Source: JBGSYN01 sp041750975
GTDB taxonomy: Bacteria; Pseudomonadota; Alphaproteobacteria; Geminicoccales; Geminicoccaceae
Direction: 5' to 3'
Assembly: GCA_041750975.1 (NCBI GenBank)
Contig: JBGSYN010000060.1
Coordinates: 1-25,883 of the forward strand
Length of the DNA stretch: 25,883 nucleotides
Made by a program: the position numbers and the translations under genes. Every line of letters starts with the position of its first letter. Position 1 is the first letter of the stretch. Below, one piece after another: positions 1-7,224 of the stretch. Under the pieces are notes generated by a model. The model searched no databases. It was given only the letters and a program-made list of their open reading frames with translations, and was not told where the DNA came from.

Positions 1-265
1 AGAAGCCGCCACGACGCAGAAATCGAGCAGCCTCTGAAGTCTGACCGAGTGCGGGAACGGCGGACCGGATCACCTGTTAGCGCTTGTCGCCCATCAACGC
101 GTGTCCAGCGTCCGAAAACCGCGGTAGTTCGAGCTGCCCACGTGACGAAATGGCCAAGACTGATAGGTTTATGGGACCGGCGGAAACGACTGTTTCTGTC
201 ACCGGCAGAAGGCACCGTCAATCAGTCGCGGTGTTTGTGAAGGATTTTCGGCTCGTGTCCACGGT
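1..265. other. Window start, no gene recognised
   Basis: I see no supportable gene here. Two overlapping short open frames are arginine-rich and show no family resemblance or ribosome binding site. The stretch contains one copy of a degenerate dispersed repeat (150-203) also seen near 4480 and 6961. Confidence 0.5.
150..203 (+). repeat. Degenerate dispersed repeat, copy A
   Basis: By eye this stretch aligns without large gaps to 4480-4533 (roughly 40 of 50 positions) and more loosely to 6961-7010. Shared blocks include GGCCAA, a GTTT/TTCT block and AACGAC followed by GTTT. All three copies are intergenic and in the same orientation. Function unknown; probably a decayed intergenic repeat family. 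Confidence 0.4.
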
Positions 266-652
266 TTAGAACAAGCCGTTGTTATTCTTGGACCTTCCCG
301 TGATTACTTGAAGCACGTCCCAATGTTCGACGATCTTGCCTTCGTCGTCGAAACGAAAGATGTCCATCCCGGCATAGTCGTCACTCCCGGGCCAGATCTG
401 GTGGCAGTGCAGGACGACCAGGTCTTCCTCGGCGATCGCGCGCTTGAAATGGGTGGTTTTGCCGGGATATTCGGCCGCCATCCATTCGAAATAGTCAATG
501 AAGGCGTCCTTGCCGTCAGCAACGTGCGGATTGTGCTGGATATAGTAGTCGCCCGCATAGCGCTCGATTGCGGCGCGCAGGTCGCATTTGTTGAACATGA
601 GATCGTAGAAGGCGAGTGCGTTGTCCTTGTTCTTCCGGGGGTCCGACGGCAT
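266..652 (-). CDS. SnoaL-like (NTF2-fold) protein
   Basis: This 128-residue protein has the pattern of the SnoaL-like polyketide cyclase/ester cyclase branch of the NTF2 fold. An N-terminal helix with AFYDLMF is followed by YIQHNPHVADGKDAF, a core strand containing VVLHCHQ, and a C-terminal FRFDDEGKIVEHWDVLQ block, which is the most diagnostic part. Length is normal for the family. The ATG is preceded by AAGGA at good spacing. It stands alone, with no operon partner visible. Members of this fold catalyse cyclisations, hydrolyses or aldol chemistry, or simply bind ligands, so no substrate can be given. Family confidence is high; specific function is unknown. Confidence 0.88.
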   Translation of the reverse strand: MPSDPRKNKDNALAFYDLMFNKCDLRAAIERYAGDYYIQHNPHVADGKDAFIDYFEWMAAEYPGKTTHFKRAIAEEDLVVLHCHQIWPGSDDYAGMDIFRFDDEGKIVEHWDVLQVITGRSKNNNGLF

Positions 653-764
653 CGTGCGTGTCCTTCTTCATTGGCGGCCGAACCTGACGATCAGGTGTCG
701 CTTCTGTTCAAGTAGGTACGCCTTGTGGCACTTGCCGGCGCAACGCTTCCGGTTTTCCTGCGCC

Positions 765-929
765 ATCACTGCTCCCGTCGCCATCGTCAATTTCATGGAT
801 TACGAGGGCTGGGCCTGGGGCAAGATCGCCGCCGGCGGCACTATGGTCATGCTGCCTGTCCTCGTCTTCTCCTTCATCGTCCGCAAATTCCTGATCCAGG
901 GCATGACCGCCGGTGCGGTGAAGGGGTAG
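765..929 (+). pseudogene. 3' remnant of sugar ABC transporter permease (copy 1)
   Basis: Only the last ~54 codons of a MalG-type carbohydrate ABC-transporter permease remain. Visible parts are a TAPVAIVNF segment, GWAWGKIAAGGTMVMLP, the final membrane helix, and a tail ending in KG followed by the stop, typical of this family. Upstream sequence in the same frame shows no permease homology, and there is no EAA loop or start codon context. A second copy lies at 11640-11803 in the same orientation; from 806 to 929 I count about 8 differences in 124 bases, and similarity ends at the stop codon. It cannot encode a working permease. Confidence 0.8.
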
Positions 930-1140
930 GCTGCCTGCGCTGAGCCGCCTTCGATCGGGGTACGGCGCTTGGAGTTTGAAATGTGCCACGGGATGAAGGT
1001 TGCGGTCGTCCATGAAGATGGGAACATAACCACAGATCATTGCTCAATGTCATAATAACATTGGCCACCGTCATGGATTTTGGGACGGAGTTTTTGTCCC
1101 GCCGAAACACCCTGTGTTCCGAAGGAAAAGACCGCCTGAC

Positions 1141-1168
1141 AAAAACGGTTGATATCGGTGAAAAAGTC
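1141..1168 (+). repeat. Left terminal inverted repeat of IS
   Basis: Matches the reverse complement of 2655-2682 at 24 of 28 positions, with the four mismatches forming one contiguous block (1147-1150). The 18 inner positions (1151-1168) are identical. Confidence 0.8.
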
Positions 1169-1233
1169 GGTGCTTGCCTAGCTTAACTGGGTGTGATTCC
1201 TTCGTTTTGCGGGCAGCAGGAGGAGTCGAGCCG

Positions 1234-2559
1234 ATGATGGGACGGCAGGGTGCGCCAGAGCCGTTGTTCTACGAGTTTCGTCTCGATGATCATGTACCGT
1301 CGGATCATTTGTTGCGGCGGGTTGACCATTTTCTCGACTTTGGCAGCTTGAGGCAGGAAATGGCGTCGCTTTACAGCCCGATGGGACGCCCTTCCATTGA
1401 TCCCGAGCTGATGATCCGCATGCTGCTGATCGGCTATTTGTTTGGCATTCGTTCGGAAACGCGGCTCTGCCAAGAAGTGCACCTCAATTTGGCTTATCGC
1501 TGGTTTTGTCGTCTCGGCCTTGAGGGGAACGTGCCCGATCGGTCCAGTTTTTCTAAGAACCGCCACGGCCGCTTCGCCGAAGGTGGCGTTATGCGGCAAG
1601 TCTTTGAACGGGTTGTCAGCCGCTGCATGAGCGAAGGTTTGGTCGGTGGTGTTGGCGCGCTGGTCGATGGCAGTACCGTTGAAGCTGACGCCAATCGTGA
1701 CCGCCGCGCGGCGCCAGATGAAATCGCAGCGACATGGGACGCCCAAGAAAACGTGTCACGCCCGGTTCAGGCCTATTTGAATGACCTGGCCGGGGCCAGA
1801 GACATGAAGAGCAAACCGCCCAAATACGTTTCCGAAACCGATCCGCAAGCGGCCTGGTCGCTCAAGGATGGCCCGGGTCGGTTCAGCTATGAGACCAACT
1901 ATCTGGTCGACGATCAGCACGCCATCATCGTCGACGTTGAAGCCACGCCGGCGCGCCTGAGCCAAGAGATCATCGCCGCCAAAACCATGCTTAAGCGAAG
2001 CGGTGAGCGTCTTGGCTTCCGTCCCAAAAGCCTCGCAGCTGACAAAAGTTATGGCACAGGCCCATTTTTATCCGCGCTCATCAACAACAAAGTATTGCCC
2101 TATATTCCGGTGCTCGACCGCAAACATCAGACCGATGGTAAGCTCAATCGGGACGCCTTCCACTATGATCGCGCACAAGACCGGTTTGTCTGTCCACAAG
2201 GACATGAACTGCCGCTTCGTTCCATCAACCAACAGACCCGGGTGAAACGCTACAAGGCGTCGCCGGGCTTCTGCCGGTCCTGTCCCATTCGATCGGCCTG
2301 CACCGATGCGCCACAACGCACGGTCGTTCGATTGATGGATGAGGACGCCCGCGACTTGGCGCGATCATTGGCCGACACCGAGGCGTTTCAAGTCGCGCGA
2401 TCACAACGCAAAAAAGTAGAAATGTTGTTTGCGCACATGAAACGACATTTGAAATTAACGCGACTACGATTGCGCGGTCTTCAAGGTGCTGCCGAAGAAT
2501 TCCTACTTACCGCCACAGCACAAAACCTCAAACGCTTGGTCAAACTCGCGAGAGTTTAA
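1234..2559 (+). CDS. IS1182-family DDE transposase
   Basis: This 441-residue transposase has an N-terminal DUF772-type domain (about residues 15-105, with YSPMGRPSIDPELMIRMLL) and a DDE catalytic core. I read the acidic triad as D145 (LVDGSTVEA), D270 (AADKSYG) and E396 (KKVEMLFAHMK). A cysteine cluster (C320, C347, C350, C356) lies between the second Asp and the Glu, as in IS1182/IS5-like DDE_Tnp_1_6 proteins. The ATG at 1234 is chosen because CAGGAGGAG lies 8 bases upstream; an in-frame TTG at 1174 has no such site. There is no frameshift or internal stop. It is the only gene of the element. Confidence 0.92.
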   Translation: MMGRQGAPEPLFYEFRLDDHVPSDHLLRRVDHFLDFGSLRQEMASLYSPMGRPSIDPELMIRMLLIGYLFGIRSETRLCQEVHLNLAYRWFCRLGLEGNVPDRSSFSKNRHGRFAEGGVMRQVFERVVSRCMSEGLVGGVGALVDGSTVEADANRDRRAAPDEIAATWDAQENVSRPVQAYLNDLAGARDMKSKPPKYVSETDPQAAWSLKDGPGRFSYETNYLVDDQHAIIVDVEATPARLSQEIIAAKTMLKRSGERLGFRPKSLAADKSYGTGPFLSALINNKVLPYIPVLDRKHQTDGKLNRDAFHYDRAQDRFVCPQGHELPLRSINQQTRVKRYKASPGFCRSCPIRSACTDAPQRTVVRLMDEDARDLARSLADTEAFQVARSQRKKVEMLFAHMKRHLKLTRLRLRGLQGAAEEFLLTATAQNLKRLVKLARV

Positions 2560-2654
2560 GGACTGCGGGTCAATCAACCACCCCAAGCGAAGCAAAGACG
2601 TTCAAGCTTCGAGCCAAGTTTCACCAAAAGCGTCAACACAACATCTAATGGTCT

Positions 2655-2682
2655 GACTTTTTCACCGATATCGGTTGTTTTT
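2655..2682 (-). repeat. Right terminal inverted repeat of IS
   Basis: Inverted partner of 1141-1168. It begins 95 bases after the transposase stop. It contains a local palindrome, ACCGATATCGGT, created by the bases that differ from the left end. Confidence 0.8.
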
Positions 2683-2915
2683 TGGCCCATAGGTTGTGGC
2701 AGGAGGTTATTGTCCGCTATGCGGGACTTTGCGGTCATTCGCTTTTGCCTACCCAATCGGCGCGAACGGCCCTTTTCTGACGTTACCGCTTCCTTGTTTT
2801 GTCCATGGCGCTTAACATGTCGTCAGATTGGCCGTGCGTGGCTTGAGTGACATTGAACCCCCACCTGAATATACGCCAAGTCTTACTCAACCAGGCCTGA
2901 CGGAGACAAACTGTG

Positions 2916-4334
2916 ATGACGGGAATAGTCGTGCGGAGCGCAGCCGCCGGATTCGTAGCCGCGGTACTCATGACCACCGCATTGGCTCAGGCCGCACCAA
3001 CGGCCGACGAGATCAATGCCATCGCGGAGGAGGCCATCATCTACGGCTTGCCGATGTCGATGTACTACAAGATCATGAACCAATACGCGATCGACAAGGA
3101 GTCCGGCCAGTACAAGGCGCCGTTCAACACGATCGAGAACGAATCCAGGGTCTACACACCCGCCGACACCGCCATCGTCACGCCGAACAGCGACACGCCC
3201 TATTCGTGGCTGTTCCTCGATCTCCGCGCCGAGCCGGTGGTGCTGTGCGTGCCGGAGATCGAGAAGGACCGCTATTACTCGGTGATGCTGACGTCCCAAT
3301 ATACGTTCAACTTCGGCTATATCGGCAGTCGCGCCACCGGCAACGACGCCGGCTGCTTTGCCGTCGCCGGCCCGGGCTGGACGGGCGACACGCCGGAAGG
3401 CGTCAAGAAGGTCTTCGCTTCGGAGACCGAGTTCGCTCTCGCCACCTACCGGACCCAGCTCTTCAACCCGGCCGACATCGACAACGTGAAGGCGATCCAG
3501 GCCAGGTATGAGGTCAAGCCGCTGTCCGCGTTCCTCGGCGAACCGGCCCCGGCGGCGGCGCCCGCCATCGACTGGCCGGCGATCGACGCGACGACCGAGA
3601 GGAAGGACGTTCTCAGCTACCTGGTTTTCCTGCTCCAGTTCGCGCCGCCGGCCGGATCGGCGGCCGTCGAGATCCCGCTGCGAGAGAAATTCGCCGCGAT
3701 CGGTATCGAGTCCGGTAAGACGTTTCCGACGATCGAGTTTAGCGACGCCGACAGGGCGGCGGTGGCCGAGGCCGGCACGGCAGCCCAGGAGGCGATCAAA
3801 ACCAAGATCGAGAAGATGGGTAAGCTGGTCAACGGCTGGATCGTCGTGACCTCGGGGATTGGCGACCGAGCAGTATATGCCGGCGACTGGACGCAGCGCG
3901 CCGCGGTCGCGGTTGCCGGCATTCTGGCCAACGACCCGGCCGAGGCCGTCTATCCGATCACCCGCAACGATGGCAAAGGTCAGCCGCTCGATGGCAGCAA
4001 GTCGAAATACACTCTCACCTTCGCCAAAGACGCGTACCCGCCGGTCAGCGCCTTCTGGTCGGTGACCATGTATGACGGCAAGACGCAGCTGCTCATCAAG
4101 AACCCGATCGATCGCTACTTGATCAACTCGCCGATGCTGCCGGACCTGAATAAAAACGCTGACGGGTCGCTGACCCTGTACATCCAGAAGGATGAGCCTA
4201 CCGATCCGGACCAGAGGGCAAACTGGCTGCCGGCGCCGGACGGACCGATCTACATGGTGATGCGCCTCTACTGGCCCAAGGACGAGGTGCTGAAGGGATC
4301 GTGGTCGCCGCCGGCGATCAAGCGCACCGAGTAG
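2916..4334 (+). CDS. Exported DUF1254/DUF1214 protein (paralogue 1)
   Basis: The 472-residue product starts with a Sec signal peptide: a positively charged end, a hydrophobic AAAGFVAAVLMTTALA core and a likely cut after AQA. The DUF1254 domain follows (about residues 35-180, with IIYGLPMSMYY, TPNSDTPYSWLFLDL and DRYYSVMLTSQYTFNFGYIGSR). The DUF1214 domain closes the protein (about 350-470, with YPPVSAFWSVTMYDGKTQLL and GPIYMVMRLYWPK). This two-domain order is standard for the family, whose biochemical role is not established. A GTG at 2913 directly precedes the ATG and could also serve; GGAG at 2902 fits either. It is monocistronic, downstream of the IS. A second family member lies at 20896. 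Confidence 0.9.
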   Translation: MTGIVVRSAAAGFVAAVLMTTALAQAAPTADEINAIAEEAIIYGLPMSMYYKIMNQYAIDKESGQYKAPFNTIENESRVYTPADTAIVTPNSDTPYSWLFLDLRAEPVVLCVPEIEKDRYYSVMLTSQYTFNFGYIGSRATGNDAGCFAVAGPGWTGDTPEGVKKVFASETEFALATYRTQLFNPADIDNVKAIQARYEVKPLSAFLGEPAPAAAPAIDWPAIDATTERKDVLSYLVFLLQFAPPAGSAAVEIPLREKFAAIGIESGKTFPTIEFSDADRAAVAEAGTAAQEAIKTKIEKMGKLVNGWIVVTSGIGDRAVYAGDWTQRAAVAVAGILANDPAEAVYPITRNDGKGQPLDGSKSKYTLTFAKDAYPPVSAFWSVTMYDGKTQLLIKNPIDRYLINSPMLPDLNKNADGSLTLYIQKDEPTDPDQRANWLPAPDGPIYMVMRLYWPKDEVLKGSWSPPAIKRTE

Positions 4335-4895
4335 CAAGGACGTCGCGAGGCCGACCACCGAGAAACGTCAGCATAAAATCTACAGTCCCCGTGTCCGGAA
4401 ATGGCGCGGTGCAGACGCCCGAACCGTTGCAGGCGATGTCCGCTTCGGGCTCAAAGCCTACATCGCCGCTCGTGGTAAACCGGCCAAAACTCATACGTTT
4501 CTGGCATCGGCGAGAACGACGGTTTTTGGTCCAACGCTGAACACTCAATTATCGCGGATGGCAGTCCCACGCGAAATCGCGCCACGACCAGGCAAATGCT
4601 GCCAGCGTTTCAGGGCCTCGTGTCATCGATCATCCCTGTTTCGCTCCGATCGGTCGATCAGCGCAATTTTCTCGGCGTCCTAAAGACAATCAAGTAACGC
4701 TCCCTATTTTCGAACCGGCGCGGCGAGCGAACGGCTTTGTATGTGATCGAAGATTATCGAAGCGTTGTTTGGAAGGCGACGATTTTTGCCCCCCATCATT
4801 GCGCGTTTCAAGCCATCCATCAAGACGGGCGCAAATGCCATGGTCATGCCTCATGGGCACAACCATGACAAAAATAAAAACGGTCTCTTTTGGGG
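4335..4895. other. Intergenic, 561 bp, no gene recognised
   Basis: No supportable gene. The stretch holds copy B of the dispersed repeat (4480-4533) immediately after a GATGTCCGCTTCGGGCTC block that resembles decayed intergenic repeat sequence. A short plus-strand frame with a His-rich HGHNHD segment near 4840 runs antisense into the next gene and is not accepted as coding. Confidence 0.45.
4480..4533 (+). repeat. Degenerate dispersed repeat, copy B
   Basis: Best representative of the three copies: it aligns with 150-203 over its whole length and with 6961-7010 over most of it (shared AAAACTCA, CATC and AACGAC blocks). Intergenic; function unknown. Confidence 0.4.
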
Positions 4896-5648
4896 CTATC
4901 CAATCCACATCCTGATCGGCATCCAAAGACCCATGCCAATCATGATAAGGTTCTCTGTCAGCGATACAAATCCAAGCGGCACATTCGAGGCGCCGCCAAC
5001 GCACGCACATTTCAACTCGCGTTTGTCGATATAGACGGCCTTAAAGACAGAGACTGCGCCTACAGTACCGATGAACAGGGCGATTGGGGCGGAGAGCCAG
5101 GTGAGAGCGCCTGCGATCATTAAAAGCCCCGCCAGTGTTTCGCCGAACGGATAGAGATAACCGTAGCGCACCCAGCGGCGAGCCAAGAGGTCGTAGTTCA
5201 GGAACATCGTAGAGAAGCTCTCAATGTCCTGAAGCTTTTGGACACCCAGAAGTGTCATCGCTGCGGCCACAAACCACTCAAGAGAACGAAGACCGATCGT
5301 TCCGAATACTGCCCAGCTTATTGAGAGACCGATCAGGAAAGCCACCGCGAATATTGCGATGACGGGTCGGTATGTAGTCTCAGCCTTCGTTTTTACATGC
5401 TGGCCGAAATGCTCGCGAAGGTCATCGTATCCTCCGATCCGCATTCCGTCGATAAACGTCTGAGGGGTGGTTTTCACGGCATGCTTTTCTCTAAAGGCGT
5501 CGGTTTCCTCGTGAGTTTTTAGCAAATGGTCTTCGACCTCGTAGCCTTTCCGTTCCAGCAATGCCTTCGTTTTGAGCCCATAAGGACAAAGGTGATCCGG
5601 CATGACCATGCGATAGAGCACCGCCGTTTTGTTCTGATCTAGAGACAT
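4896..5648 (-). CDS. Glutaredoxin-MauE membrane fusion protein
   Basis: This 250-residue protein joins two redox modules. Residues about 8-85 form a glutaredoxin domain with the active site at C21-P-Y-G, the TTPQTFIDG cis-proline strand and IGGYDDL near the glutathione site. Residues about 94-250 form a MauE/DoxX-like membrane domain with four or five hydrophobic helices, a helix containing YPFGETLAG, and a paired-cysteine KCAC motif (C214, C216). In methylamine dehydrogenase maturation MauE assists disulfide formation; related proteins accompany metal-resistance genes. The second active-site cysteine is glycine, so the glutaredoxin is monothiol. It lies 13 bases after the DUF305 gene on the same strand, implying cotranscription. 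Likely role: passing thiol electrons to a membrane or periplasmic partner (inference). Confidence 0.85.
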   Translation of the reverse strand: MSLDQNKTAVLYRMVMPDHLCPYGLKTKALLERKGYEVEDHLLKTHEETDAFREKHAVKTTPQTFIDGMRIGGYDDLREHFGQHVKTKAETTYRPVIAIFAVAFLIGLSISWAVFGTIGLRSLEWFVAAAMTLLGVQKLQDIESFSTMFLNYDLLARRWVRYGYLYPFGETLAGLLMIAGALTWLSAPIALFIGTVGAVSVFKAVYIDKRELKCACVGGASNVPLGFVSLTENLIMIGMGLWMPIRMWIG

Positions 5649-5661
5649 GATTGGACCCTCG

Positions 5662-6537
5662 TCATTGACAGTTGTAGAAGCCGCGGTAGCCGACCGTCGG
5701 TCCGTGATCGAGTTCGAAGACCAGTTCGGCGTTTGAGCGGATGGCGCCCGGTATACCCTCCTCGTCGAGGGTCCGAACGGTTAAGGAAACGCCCTCTGCG
5801 GCCAGGGCGGTCCCCGTGGTTCCCGAAGGCGTGCTGGCTGTGAGTGGCACGATGATCCCGTTCAACTCCATTACGCCCCTTGCCGGTGCTTCGCCGGACA
5901 TGCTGCCCCATAGAATCGGATCGGCCTTTGCCGTACGCCGAAACGCACAGCGGGAACCGGGCGGCAGCACGCCATCGGCTTCGTCGGCAGTCATAGGCGC
6001 CGGATCGAGTTCGGCGATGAGCGTATTGGCGAGCGCGTCGGCGATGGTGCCGATTGTGGGCGGCGGGTCCATAAAGGTGTCCGTCCCGTCGCCGTTCTCT
6101 TCAATGTCGGCAATCAGGTAGCGCATCTCGGCAATCTCGCGTTGTTGCGCAGCGATGATTTCATCGGCGAGCTTCCGCGCCTGGGGATCGCTGATCCGTG
6201 CACGCTCAGAGGTCATGATCGCAATCGAATGGTGGGGGATCATGGCGCGCATGTAGCTGGCATCCTGCACGGTAACCTGGCTCCGAACCAGCCAGAGCGC
6301 CGCTGAGAAAAGGACTACGCTGCCCGCAAAGATCGCAATGTTGAGCTTCATGTTGGAGTACATGCCAAGCATGAAGGCGAGCATGATGACCGCCATTGTA
6401 GCGCCCATGACAAGAGCCATGTAGGCGCGGGTCTCGCTGAAAAAGACGTGCTCCCAGGCAAAAGTATTGAGGTACATTAAGATGAACATCATCAGCGTAG
6501 ACGTGAGGATCATCAGTCCGAAGCGAATGTAGGACAT
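5662..6537 (-). CDS. Membrane-anchored DUF305 protein with extra C-terminal domain
   Basis: The 291-residue product has three N-terminal membrane helices (about 5-25, 38-59, 66-86) followed by a DUF305 segment (about 92-148). Its signature is YMRAMIPHHSIAIMTSERA, with potential metal ligands M96, M99, H102, H103 and M108. DUF305 proteins are often found with copper-resistance genes. Residues about 185-291 are an additional domain I do not recognise, with two cysteines (one in GSRCAF, one in the terminal FYNC) and beta-like hydrophobic alternation. An in-frame GTG directly precedes the chosen ATG. It is first in an apparent two-gene operon with the glutaredoxin-MauE gene, downstream of an operator-like palindrome. 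Confidence 0.85.
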   Translation of the reverse strand: MSYIRFGLMILTSTLMMFILMYLNTFAWEHVFFSETRAYMALVMGATMAVIMLAFMLGMYSNMKLNIAIFAGSVVLFSAALWLVRSQVTVQDASYMRAMIPHHSIAIMTSERARISDPQARKLADEIIAAQQREIAEMRYLIADIEENGDGTDTFMDPPPTIGTIADALANTLIAELDPAPMTADEADGVLPPGSRCAFRRTAKADPILWGSMSGEAPARGVMELNGIIVPLTASTPSGTTGTALAAEGVSLTVRTLDEEGIPGAIRSNAELVFELDHGPTVGYRGFYNCQ

Positions 6538-6582
6538 CACGGTTTCTTTGCGTCACGTTGGTAAGAGGTATGTCGCGTGCAG

Positions 6583-6600
6583 TATACCCCATGGTGTATA
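6583..6600. promoter_or_regulatory. CsoR/RcnR-type operator candidate
   Basis: TATACCCCATGGTGTATA is an 18-bp palindrome with a single mismatched base pair (16 of 18 positions symmetric). Its TATACCCC...GGGTATA character matches the C/G-tract palindromes bound by CsoR-family metal-sensing repressors. It lies 46 bases upstream of the DUF305 start and 50 bases upstream of the broken repressor gene, exactly where a shared divergent operator should be. Confidence 0.55.
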
Positions 6601-6650
6601 GATACAAATGACGCGACGACGCGGAGGGTTCCCCGCCGGAAGGAGACTTT

Positions 6651-6902
6651 ATGCGCAAGATGTAGAACAGAGATGTCGTCCTTAAGCCTCTGTCCTTTCT
6701 CAACGGCCAGGTCCAGCGCGTTGCGCGATCTTGTTCAGCCTTGCGGGCAGTCGAGCGCCCGGTGATCGATGATCATGCGTGCAACTGCATGGAAGAGGCT
6801 CTCGACGCCGGCGATGCAGAGCGGCAGCGCTGGATGTTGCCGCCAGTTCCTTGCACGTCCGGCCATGCCCCAGCAGTGTCATCGTTGGTTTTTTCTGTTT
6901 GA
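6651..6902 (+). pseudogene. Disrupted CsoR/RcnR-family metal-sensing repressor
   Basis: AAGGAG sits 5 bases before an ATG that opens a frame resembling CsoR-family repressors, but codon 5 is TAG. After it the frame reads NRDVVLKPLSFLNGQVQRVAR, matching the conserved helix 1 (typically L.RL..I.GQV.GI.RM). It then jumps to SALRAVERPVIDDHACNCMEEAL, matching the later helix with the metal-binding HxxxC. About 15-18 codons that should hold the first metal-ligand cysteine (the YC.D.L.QI region) are missing. The gene is therefore doubly inactivated. It is divergent from the DUF305/glutaredoxin-MauE operon, the usual arrangement for such a regulator. Family call is by residue pattern only. Confidence 0.65.
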
Positions 6903-7224
6903 CGGATGACCGGGGAGGTCTGTAGCGAGCGGTAACCTTTGCCCCTTGACGATTGAGAAAGGCGCAAAACTCACATACTTCTGTCATCTTCAGAAACGAC
7001 CGTGATTGTCCTCCACCGAAATCTCAAGCCTCGAAGTCGGAGCAATGTCCTCTTCGGTCGGCGGGGCAACGAACAGAATCGAATATTGGCGGTATCAAGG
7101 CGAGGGGATTGGGACCGAAACGATCATGGTTTTGGCCGGGCCCAGGGCATCGCTGCGGATATCAATTGTCTTTATTTTCGTGTAGCTTCCTGCGCGAGCG
7201 AACCGTGGAGAACGGAGCCCTGGA
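6903..7224. other. Intergenic, 322 bp, upstream of tyrosinase
   Basis: No gene recognised. It contains copy C of the dispersed repeat and further repeat-like blocks (an AATGTCCTCTTCGG segment near 7045). The tyrosinase promoter must lie here or further upstream, but I could not identify convincing -35/-10 boxes. Confidence 0.45.
6961..7010 (+). repeat. Degenerate dispersed repeat, copy C
   Basis: Most divergent of the three copies; shares GCAAAACTCA, TTCTG, CATC and GAAACGAC blocks in order with copy B (4480-4533). Confidence 0.35.

Larger units (their letters stand above)
1141..2682 (+). mobile_element. IS1182-family insertion sequence
   Basis: A single transposase gene is enclosed by imperfect 28-bp terminal inverted repeats (1141-1168 and 2655-2682), giving an element of about 1.54 kb, normal for IS1182-type elements. 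The repeats share AAAAAC, a four-base mismatch block, then 18 identical bases beginning GATATCGG. The transposase is full length with all catalytic residues, so the copy may be active. No convincing target duplication could be read outside the repeats, so the outer boundary could be off by a few bases. Its internal sequence is less GC-rich than its neighbours, consistent with recent arrival. Confidence 0.82.

Noticed and set aside
2883..4358. A 491-codon open frame on the minus strand across the DUF1254 gene
   Set aside because: Arg/Val/Gly-rich antisense frame with no family motifs; the plus-strand frame has a signal peptide and clear domain motifs.
4765..5034. Plus-strand frame with His-rich HGHNHD segment, possible small metal-binding protein
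   Set aside because: It runs antisense into the glutaredoxin-MauE gene, has no good ribosome binding site and the rest of the sequence is not protein-like.
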